Origin: Elmis aenea | Taxonomy: Eukaryota; Arthropoda; Insecta; Coleoptera; Elmidae | Direction of reading: 5' to 3' | Assembly (NCBI GenBank): GCA_947652605.1 | Contig: OX393578.1 | Coordinates: 54,877,415 to 54,941,414, forward strand | DNA length: 64,000 nucleotides | Part shown: positions 55,918 to 64,000 of the stretch, piece by piece | Layout: every line of letters starts with the position of its first letter | Numbering within the stretch: position 1 is the first letter of the stretch | The notes under the pieces: generated by a model | Database searches by the model: none | What the model was told of the DNA's origin: nothing | The model's input: the letters and a program-made list of their open reading frames with translations, nothing else | Program-made: the position numbers and the translations under genes

Positions 55918-58383
55918 ATGGCTAGACTATCGTTCAGTACAGGTGATCTGATAGAAGAAGTGTTTCGTAATAACGATAAAGTTCAAGGTATGGATACGCC
56001 CGAAATGAGTTTAATTAATGTTTTAGCACGTGAAAAAGAACAGATGAAGAGGGAGCGTGAGTTGCTGATGTGGGAGAAGGAGCTCTTAAACAGAGAAAAA
56101 ACTGCAGCCTGTGTTGCAAAGAGTAGTGCACCCAATGTCCAATTGAGAGACATAATGGATTCGCTCCCAAGGTTTGGAGGCAATATTGAAATTTATCCAG
56201 TACGCAAATGGATAGCGGATATGGAGGAGAACCTGTCGTTATATAATGTTAGCGGTGCTGAAGCTTTGCTGTGCGCAAAAAGGTTGTTGACGGGGCTTGC
56301 AAAAGTATGGATGGATTCCATGCCGGTAATCCGCACCTGGAAGGAGTTGGAGGAAGGTCTAATCGAGGAGTTTGGCTCCCATGTCAATAGTGCAGTTGTG
56401 CACCAACAGTTAGCTTCACGAAAAAAGAAAAATCAAGAAAATTACCAGGAATACATACTGGTGATGATGGGTATTGCTAGGCAAGCAAATGTCGAGGAGG
56501 AGGCCATCATCCAACATATTGTAGATGGTGTACAAGATAAAGAGATAAGTAAATCCATTTTGTATGGCGCGCTGACGATAAAAGAATTAAAGAAAAAATT
56601 CGAAATTTACGAAAAGATGAAGAACAACATGAGAAGTTTTGAATCGAGGGTGCATACACCTCGTGCACAACCACCTGCATGGCAAAATAAAAGTGAACCA
56701 GCAAAGGTTGGTAGATGTTTCAGTTGTGGCAAAACAGACCACAAGTTTGCAAATTGTCCTGATAAGGGAAAAGGAATGAAATGTTTTGCGTGTAATGATT
56801 TTGGTCATACTGCAACAAAGTGCCCAAAAAAGGAACCAATAAGGCAGCAAAGTTTGCAAGTACAGGATGGAAGTAGGACTAAAATGTTAAAGGATGTAAA
56901 AATTTCAGGAATTCCTACGGTGGCCCTGATTGACACTGGAAGTTCAGTTAACTTGGTGACATCAGATGAATACTTTCATATAGGTGCGCCATTAATTAAA
57001 AAAGAAATTAAGAAACTGTATGGTCTAGGGTTTGCAGAAGTAGAAACAAAAGGTTGCTTCGATGCAGATATTGAGATTGATGATAATATTTTTGCAACTA
57101 CCATCCACGTAGTAGAAAATGTTGCGTTACCAGTTAAGTGTTTAATTGGTAATGAGCTTTTGAACAAAGCACAAGTAACTATAACCCCTGATGTAATAAA
57201 AGTCGTGCCATTATCGAACGACGACGGATTTGTCCTGCAAATCCAGTTAAGCAAAGAAGAAACAAGCGACAGTGACGAACCGAAATCCGAGAAACGAAGC
57301 AAAAAGCGTGATGTCAGTTCGGATGGAGATACTGATGTTGAAAAGTTAGAAAAAGAGCGTTTAGAAAAAGAAAGATTGGAAAAAGAGAAGGCAGAAAAAG
57401 AAAGAATAGAAAGAGAAAAGGTAGAAAAGGAAAGATTGGAAAGGGAGAGGTTGGAAAAAGAACGACAAGAAAGAGAAAGATTAGAAAGAGAGCGTTTAGA
57501 AAACGAAAGGTTGGAAAGGGAGAGAATAGAAAAAGAGGGATTAGAAAAGGAGCAGTTGGAACGAGAACAACGCAAACGTGAAACAGAACGAAAAGAGAAA
57601 GAAGAAAAAGAAAGGCGTGAATGCGAAGAACAAGAACGACTAGAAAACGAAAGGCGAGAGAGGCGTGAGAAAGAAGAAAGAGAAAAACGAGAACGTGAAG
57701 AAAGAGAGAAGCGTGAGAAGCAAGAGCAGGAAGAAGAAAAACGAGACCTGATCACTCGAGAAATCGGCAAATTAAGGGAAATTATGAAGAAACAAGAGGA
57801 GGAAAAAGAAGTATCACGCAGACGAGAAAAGGATGAGAAAAAAAGACGCCGCTCTAGCTCTAGGTCAAGAGACGAAAGAAGCCGAGAAAGAGAACGTGAG
57901 AGGGAGCGAGAAAGAGAGAGGGATTACAAAAAATACAAGAAAAAGAAACGCACCCAATTCAGGCCAGGTCTTAAGGTCCACCCTAAATATCTTGGGCCCT
58001 ATAAAGTGAGTATGGTTAACGATCATGACAGGTATGTTGTAGAGAAAGCGGGCGTTGGAGAGGGTCCAGTTCACACAACCTCCAGCGCTGACCAGATGAA
58101 AATGTGGCAGAGTAACCTATCCAGTAGCGAAGATGACGAACAATCCACTGAAGAGGATAGCCACTGTCCAAGCGAAGATCCTGAGTCACCAGCGACATCA
58201 GAGGACCCTGAGCGGCCCGAGGACGTGCCGAAGATCAGGAGGGCCGTGTGGGATTGGGTTCTGATGGATCCGTTAGAGGGCGACAGGGAGTGCGGCGTGC
58301 GGCGTGTAGCCTGGGGTGTTGGAAGTGAGGTTAGGGAGAACCACGTGTGCGGTGTACGGAAGTGTAAAGGATTAAAGTTGTAA
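55918..58383 (+). CDS. Gag - zinc knuckles - retropepsin - charged helix - integrase-tail fusion protein
   Basis: An 821-aa ORF from the ATG at 55918 (the frame is open from 55915). Residues ~25-65 are charged and helical. Residues ~80-250 are a retrotransposon capsid-type Gag region (LPRFGGNIEIYPVRKWIADM, TWKELEEGLIEEFG). CCHC knuckles lie at 267-280 (CFSCGKTDHKFANC) and 289-302 (CFACNDFGHTATKC). A retropepsin follows with ALIDTGSSVNLV (catalytic Asp 339) and CLIGNELL near its end. Residues ~470-677 are an almost pure Glu/Lys/Arg helix of KERLEKE-type heptads ending in an RS/RE run. Residues 682-730 (GLKVHPKYLGPYKV to DQMKMW) match the integrase C-terminal GPY/F module. The last ~45 residues are encoded inside the 3' LTR. 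The helix occupies the place where RT, RNase H and integrase core belong. It should assemble particles and self-process, but cannot copy RNA. The helix may be low-complexity expansion or a captured host segment. Confidence 0.92.
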   Translation: MARLSFSTGDLIEEVFRNNDKVQGMDTPEMSLINVLAREKEQMKRERELLMWEKELLNREKTAACVAKSSAPNVQLRDIMDSLPRFGGNIEIYPVRKWIADMEENLSLYNVSGAEALLCAKRLLTGLAKVWMDSMPVIRTWKELEEGLIEEFGSHVNSAVVHQQLASRKKKNQENYQEYILVMMGIARQANVEEEAIIQHIVDGVQDKEISKSILYGALTIKELKKKFEIYEKMKNNMRSFESRVHTPRAQPPAWQNKSEPAKVGRCFSCGKTDHKFANCPDKGKGMKCFACNDFGHTATKCPKKEPIRQQSLQVQDGSRTKMLKDVKISGIPTVALIDTGSSVNLVTSDEYFHIGAPLIKKEIKKLYGLGFAEVETKGCFDADIEIDDNIFATTIHVVENVALPVKCLIGNELLNKAQVTITPDVIKVVPLSNDDGFVLQIQLSKEETSDSDEPKSEKRSKKRDVSSDGDTDVEKLEKERLEKERLEKEKAEKERIEREKVEKERLERERLEKERQERERLERERLENERLERERIEKEGLEKEQLEREQRKRETERKEKEEKERRECEEQERLENERRERREKEEREKREREEREKREKQEQEEEKRDLITREIGKLREIMKKQEEEKEVSRRREKDEKKRRRSSSRSRDERSRERERERERERERDYKKYKKKKRTQFRPGLKVHPKYLGPYKVSMVNDHDRYVVEKAGVGEGPVHTTSSADQMKMWQSNLSSSEDDEQSTEEDSHCPSEDPESPATSEDPERPEDVPKIRRAVWDWVLMDPLEGDRECGVRRVAWGVGSEVRENHVCGVRKCKGLKL

Positions 58384-58720
58384 AAGTTGCTTAGCTATTA
58401 ATAAAACATTGTTGAGAGGTTAGAGAGAACCACGTGTGCGGTGTACGGAAGTGTAAAGGATTAAAGTTGTAAAAGTTGCTTAGCTATTAATAAAACATTG
58501 TTGAGAGGTAAGAGAGAACCACGTGTGCGGTGTACGGAAGTGTAAAGGATTAAAGTTGTAAAAGTTGCTTAGCTATTAATAAAACATTGTTGAGAGGTTA
58601 GAGAGAACCACGTGTGCGGTGTACGGAAGTGTAAAGGATTAAAGTTGTAAAAGTTGCTTAGCTATTAATAAAACATTGTTTCAAAGTTATTTGTCGATCT
58701 AACCCTAGATAAATCCCACA
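58247..58720 (+). repeat. 3' LTR (474 bp, four 89-bp units)
   Basis: Identical in structure to the 5' LTR but with four tandem 89-bp units instead of two; the length difference of 178 bp is exactly 2 x 89. The upstream ORF ends within it at 58383. Confidence 0.95.
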
Positions 58721-59249
58721 TATATATATATAATATATATACCTACCGTACCTATTATGTTTAATTATTATAGAAATAATCGAATTATTAGATATAACAT
58801 TTAAATAAATGAAATTAAACTTATTATACATTAGAATACTTAATTACATAAACATAAATTTGTTGAAACTGTTAAAAATTCAAACAAAGCACAACTTTAA
58901 TTGACTAAAAATTTAAAAAATAGACTGTTTTATAAGTAACAAAAATAAAAGAAATTAAGATGATTATTATCTTAGTACAAGAATTTTTTTAAATTTTGTT
59001 ATCGTACATAAGACGGCGAGCGGCGACGTAAACAAGCTTAAACTTGCAAAATTGCATCGTTTAACTTATTCACGTTGAGTAGATACCAACTATGAGCAAT
59101 TTTTTTTACAAAATAATGTACTTATAGTTAAATATTTTAAATCCCGAAAATCCCGGGATTCTACATTTAAAATCCCGGGATTTTCGAGACCAAGAAGCGA
59201 CCGGGATCCCGGGATCCCGAATCCCGTGACTGCAATCCCTAATTAGGAC

Positions 59250-61945
59250 AAACGAAAACTTAAATAGGTACTACTTGTACATAAAACCAAATTAAAGTGT
59301 TATCAAAAGATATTAACAAATGGGTTGCGCTACAACTTTAATTATGGGAATAAAAATTACATAAAGCTCCATCGATGTATTTATTACTATTAAACTATCA
59401 GAGTCCAGATATTATTAAACAGTGTGGTGAATTTTTCGATGCTCACCATTGGTATCTTAGAAACGGTAGGAGATACGAGATCAGTTAAATAAGAGAAAAG
59501 CAGCACGTTTTTATGTTGATTAAGAATTTGAAAAGAAATCGTGGATATTTTGATGATTTTCAGATTTTTTATAAGAAAAAAAACTGAAAAATGTGATTTT
59601 AGAAAAAAATTATTATCTTCCATAAATTCATACCATTGCCGGCTTTTTAATCAAATTGGCTGACCTTTTGTTTTTGGCGATTCTGGGTTGAATGACGTCG
59701 ACAGAATTTTTCTTGGCCTTTTAGATTTTAATCAGGGGAGCTAATATTTGCAGTTAGTTAGTTTTGTATGGTAAAGTTCTGTGTACGATAGTTTTAGTCA
59801 ACACCCAGGATATACTTCTTTGAAACATTATCACTGAAACGTGGGACAAATCGGGAAAGATACGGTTGGAAGTTTGCCGATTTTAATGAAAAATTCTACC
59901 GTGGTATTCGCAGAGAACAATAACCAATAGTTGCACCGAACTATAACAAGCAGCTAACATTTAGTTGGCACTGGTTTCCTGTTTAGCGATAAAACTGCTA
60001 ATCTACAACGCGATACACGTGCGATAACACGTGAATATCAAATCACGTCACGTGTGGGCGGTTCCACTTTATGTTTGACACCGTTCGTGCCAAATCACCA
60101 TAAATGTTTGATTTTATTATACTAAAAACTGAATGCAGGCAATGGAACGATCACGTCCAGTGATCCAGTTCTATTATATTGCAGTAGCCAGTTGTTTGCA
60201 GTATCGATCGCTAGCTGGACAGACACATATGGTCGTGTTGGCCGTTGGACGACACTATTTATGTATTAACTCGACAGTAACGTTTATTTGTAAAGGAGTA
60301 CAACTTTGATGAGGCTAACGATGCTGTACTTCTGCTACGCTCAAGTCTCTTTGACGTTTTCCAATCGCTCGCCAACAAAAGATCTATAACAGTATCAAGT
60401 TCATTACAAGAAAGTAGCCGTTTTTGTTGAACGTGCATTACACAGACGTGGTAGAAAAACAGAAGCAGACGCTAAATTGGAAATACCTAAATGTTTTTAG
60501 GGACAAAAGTCTATTCAGAAGTATGTATGCGAGCTTTTTTAGGTAATGTTATACTTTGCGTAGAAGCTCTGTTTTTTGTAGGAATGTCTAGGTGAAGATA
60601 CTTTCTGTAATATATAGAGTTCATTCAGAAATCTTCAAAGAAAATTTTACTGTTCAAATTCCTTAAAAAATTTCCAAATGTAATTTACCATGGTGAAATT
60701 TTATTGGCCTACATTCTAAAGTACTACAACTTTATACACTTTTTAAGACATAAATGTCTACGTTTAGTCAGTTTAGAAAACATTTGCACTCTTTTTCACA
60801 GCTCTTCAAAAGGGCTTGCAAATTTGTCCCGCAAACATTTTGAAATTGGCTCTATTTGTTACTTAAAGTGTCACCAATAAATATTTGCATTTGCTTCGCT
60901 CCTACATCTATTAAAAACAGCTTTAAATATTTCTTAGTAATTTCAAGAGTATTTCATTGTATTTTTTTTTTCAATCCTCAAAGTTTTTCCTAAGAAACCC
61001 CATAAGATGTTTTAAAAAATAACAAAATATATCTTTCTAAGGTATATTTTTTTGATACTACAAGTGATTCGATAACTTTTAATAGTCATTTACGTAACAA
61101 CACAGGAAAGTGGTACTTTACTGGACGGGTAGGCAGTTTTTGGACGAGTAATAGGCGAGTCCTGAAAGTATGCGAGTCCAGTAAATACACTTTACGGGTA
61201 TGTTACGTACAATATTTTTTCTGCGTCCGCCACAGACACCAAAATCACTTATGTCACCATCCATAATTCAAGAACTTAACAAACTACAGGTGAAAACTCG
61301 CTTGGAGATATAACGACGCTTGTTTGACAGCGCAAATCAACAAAACAACTTATCACCATGGCAACCAGCTGCTTTCTGGCCTAGGCCGGTAAAAATGTAT
61401 TTCCAGACTAAAAATTGGTCGGAAACAACTGATTTTCTGGACGGACGTAAAAAAAACCCTTTACAGTCTAGGCAAGGCTATAAACTTGTACCTTTGATTT
61501 ATGAAGAATCGTCTTTAATTTAAATTGAATATTTTTCAAGTGTACCTCTGTGTATTCCCAATTTTTTTGGTAAAATTCGAAAGTTCTGCAATTTACTCTA
61601 GACAGAGCTGCGCAAAAGTGTGAAAACAACTAATATCTAGAATACTAAGATATTACAATGAAATTTGTTATCTGAACGTTATCGCATGTTGCGGAATTGA
61701 TGAAAACATTGTGGTTGCAACACAACTTCCGGTTCAAGAGGAAACGAACTCAAACTTTAAAATTTTAAACTATCTTCAATTGATTCAGAAACTTCTTTAC
61801 ATTTTTTTGGAAATGATACCAGTGTATATACTGCAATTTGTTGACTTCATAGTTTCTAAAAATTTTATGCTTTGTCTTTGTAATCTACCTCTTTGCGTTC
61901 TTAACGCTGGTTTAACTTTTTTTTAAATATTTGTAAATATATGTA
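59250..61945. other. no gene seen; dispersed repeat and a hairpin
   Basis: 59430-59740 is an inverted copy of the dispersed repeat at 29890-30180. At 61092-61208 an inverted repeat pairs ACGTAACAACACAGGAAAGT with its counterpart ending in ATGTTACGT, including TTTACTGGAC/GTCCAGTAAA. Short ORFs (61320-61523, 61711-61926) have no recognisable family. Confidence 0.6.
59430..59740 (-). repeat. dispersed repeat, copy 2
   Basis: Reverse-complement match to 29890-30180: TTTTTCGATGCTCACCATTG, then TGAAAAATGTGATTTTAGAA and GACGTC in the same order. The terminus reads AGTGTGGTGAATTTTTCGAT against the CAGGGTGGTG-type end of copy 1. Confidence 0.8.
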
Positions 61946-62557
61946 CAGGGTGGTCCAAATTCGATGGGATTACATGGGCGAAAATGTGCAGTTTTTAAAT
62001 TAAAAAACCTTAGTAACTTGTACCACACGAGTTTTAAAAGGTTTTACATTTTGTTTTTTTTTGGTTTTCATAGCCAACTTTGTTATTCTTTACAAAAATA
62101 AACTAAAAAAGCTTCCTAACATGCGTATGATTTTGATTGAATATAGCTACATCAACTCTTACATATTTGGAATGGGAAAAAAAAAGGAATTGAAATAGGT
62201 CATAGCCAATTATAGCTGCCATTTAAAAAAAGTTAGTTTTGTGTTTTGTGTCATAACTTTTTAACGGCGAGTGTAAACAATTTATTTTAGTATCATCGAA
62301 TTTCACATAAAATTATCTAAAAATATTCCTCTTAATACTGTTCGATTTTTACAACAATAACGGAGATATGAGAAGTTATAAATAAATGTGACAAAAAAAC
62401 ACTTTTTTTAAATAACTCAAAAACCAGATATGACAGAATATTTTTGAAAACGGTTTTGGATTTGTCTCAAAAATGCACATTTGGTAATTTAATCATCTCT
62501 CCATCTTCAATATTAAGCGAGATACCCATGTTATCCCATCGAATTTGGATCATCCTG
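61946..62557. mobile_element. 612-bp TA-flanked MITE
   Basis: Starts CAGGGTGGTCCAAATTCGAT and ends with the imperfect inverse (ATCCCATCGAATTTGGATCA, then TCCTG). Flanked by TA (61944-61945 and 62558-62559). No ORF. The termini resemble those of the two foldback elements but the interior is unrelated. Confidence 0.85.
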
Positions 62558-62559
62558 TA

Positions 62560-64000
62560 CATATATGTATAACTACCTTCGCTATTTTTTTGAGAAAAAA
62601 ATCGACACTTCTCAATTGTCTCCTTAGTTTTGTGAAATGAAAACCAAATTTTAAATCACACATCATCTACCTTCAGTTTGTACATAAAACCGAAAATATT
62701 GGACAACTGTTTCTTAAAGTGCATTGCTTTGATGATTTCTTTTGCCAAAATTTTGCAGTTGGCTCCATACTTTGTAAAAACCCAATTAAAACGCTAAGAA
62801 ATAAATCTTAAGTAAAAAAAAATAATTATCATCTAAAATATTTTAAAAAATTTTCAACAAATGTTTCTTTCTCTTTAGACGACTTTTATCTTTAAACTTT
62901 GGCATGTTTTATTAACTTAGCCAATGGCAGGAAATATTTTTTCTATTGTACCTAAAATAAAGGCTCATGTTTTTAATGCAACGCGCCAAATTGTTTAAGA
63001 AATTAACATGTTGTATAAAACTGCAATTTACTAAGATTTAATAAAAAAATTATTTTTAGTTAAAGATAAATTGTAAAGTTTAAAAAATCGTGAGATTAAT
63101 GTGTAAACCAACGCCAGCTACAAACTGCTCCGGGTTTTAAAAAGCATTTCCACAGCAATATGAAAAAATACTGTAGTCGCACGAAATAATTGCTTTTTAT
63201 TCACATATTGCTTATGCGATCTGTTTTATTCCGTCGCGAAGCGTTTTCTCGTACAAATTGGCAATAACGAATGATAAAAATTAAATTTTCCGCGCATATG
63301 GAAACTTCAAATCGTAAATTTCCCGCACAACAGCGCCGTTCGAGTAAAAGCCTTGGGGATTTTATTAGCTTGTTACAATTATTGCTTGTATGATATTACG
63401 GAAACATCTGCGAGTGTTGTGTAAGTGGTGACAGGTGTAACGTCTTGAACACTAGTCTAACTAATAGGGGACCGCCGATAACGTAGAATGCGGTCACTAA
63501 CTTAGTTACCTCGGGATAACTTCATTTATCAAGGAGAACTCCTTAACGGTCCTGGATGTCTACGTTAGATTTTCACTATTACAGCCTACCATATAATATT
63601 ATATTATAACTACAAGGTAGGCTTATTATGTTATGTACCTAGCCATAGCCATGAACAACAAAGAGCTAATATTAAATTTTACTTTTTAACCACTCACTTC
63701 GGCTCCTGCACATACTCTCTTGTTTTTTTCCAGCAAATTTATTTCACAAGGAAAAAAATCTTATGACACCTTCATCCACATTAAATTGACTTTTTCCAAG
63801 ATATTTTTTTAAAGTTATAGAAATAAATAATAGACGGATCAAGTAAACTTTGCTCAACAAAACCATTATCCTGGTTATCACATTGTTTGGAGAAAAAAAA
63901 ACTATCAAAACTTCCGTGTGCTTTGCATACAGTGAGAGAGAACAAAAGTTTGTTTGTAAATGATGGAATGAAAGACTGGAAGCATATTCTGCAATGTGTT
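62560..64000. other. no gene seen
   Basis: AT-rich sequence with no supported ORF, terminal repeat or RNA gene. Confidence 0.5.

Larger units (their letters stand above)
55479..58720 (+). mobile_element. non-autonomous LTR retrotransposon with a Gag-PR fusion ORF
   Basis: The LTRs at 55479-55774 and 58247-58720 begin TGTGGGATTGGG and end AGATAAATCCCACA. Flanks are (TA)n, so a TATA duplication is likely but ambiguous. A perfect proline-tRNA primer site follows the 5' LTR, and a short purine run (AGATCAGGAGGG) precedes the 3' LTR. The only ORF spans almost the whole interior. RT, RNase H and the integrase core are missing, so reverse transcription must be supplied by another element. With clean ends and a clean ORF the copy looks recent. 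Confidence 0.95.
55167..59241. mobile_element. hAT-type MITE hosting an LTR element
   Basis: Ends TAGGGATTGCAATCCC and, inverted, TAGGGATTGCAGTCACGGGA, with an 8-bp target duplication ATTGGGAC / ATTAGGAC (55159-55166 and 59242-59249; one mismatch). 8-bp duplications and TAGGG-type ends fit the hAT superfamily. Both arms carry tandem GATCCCGGGATCCCGGGATT-like palindromes (55190-55252 and 59140-59220). The original MITE is about 0.8 kb once 55479-58720 is removed. No hAT transposase is present. Confidence 0.85.

Noticed and set aside
56976..57770. 264-codon Ser/Arg-rich minus-strand ORF
   Set aside because: It is the antisense shadow of the Glu/Lys codon repeats in the Gag-fusion ORF.

Overview
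This window reads as a gene-poor, AT-rich stretch of an insect nuclear genome, possibly a beetle (the order is a guess). I found no convincing single-copy host gene, tRNA or rRNA. What can be identified is almost entirely transposable elements and tandem repeats, many with exact boundaries: piggyBac, pogo/Tigger, hAT-type, Jockey, Penelope and Ty3/Gypsy-type elements, a 9-bp-TSD foldback element and a 4-bp-TSD DDE transposon.

Layout. 0-11 kb: a decayed piggyBac element between two TTAA sites, a 146-bp tandem array, a ~354-bp tandem array, a 1.58-kb TA-flanked foldback element and a small inverted-repeat MITE. 11.3-19.2 kb: a young LTR retroelement on the minus strand with almost identical 612/613-bp LTRs and ATAT target duplications, but no recognisable gag or pol; only envelope-like fragments and an unknown repeat-bearing ORF remain inside. 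19.3-28.6 kb: a three-level nest. A pogo-like element (TA target, N-terminal helix-turn-helix, C-terminal PHD-like finger, DDE core deleted) was hit by a 6.8-kb piggyBac element and a 396-bp TTAA MITE. The piggyBac transposase was in turn cut near its C-terminus by a >4.3-kb foldback element of ~153-bp satellite units with a 9-bp target duplication.

31.9-35.9 kb: a second TA foldback element exactly between two 330-bp direct repeats, another TTAA MITE and palindromic repeats. 36-48 kb: retroelement debris, namely a likely LTR with a tRNA-Ser primer site, several Jockey-like RT fragments, a second non-LTR RT fragment, and a Penelope-like element with RT and GIY-YIG parts. 50.5-55.2 kb: a Jockey-like element split by an intact 2.87-kb DNA transposon with 34-bp inverted ends, an ACTT duplication and a two-exon DDE transposase of about 672 aa. 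55.2-59.2 kb: a hAT-type MITE carrying a 3.2-kb LTR element.

The most unusual object is that last LTR element. It has a perfect 18-nt proline-tRNA primer site and one intact ~821-aa ORF that joins Gag, two zinc knuckles and a retropepsin to a ~200-residue charged helix and an integrase C-terminal (GPY/F-like) piece. Reverse transcriptase, RNase H and the integrase core are absent, so it must borrow them if it moves. Its two LTRs differ by exactly two copies of an 89-bp repeat.

The transposition layers do not cooperate as a pathway. They record successive insertions: pogo, then piggyBac, then foldback; Jockey, then the 4-bp-TSD element; hAT MITE, then the LTR element. In three cases removing the inserted element plus one target copy restores the host element's reading frame (for the 4-bp-TSD element, the reading frame at the junction), which independently supports the boundaries.
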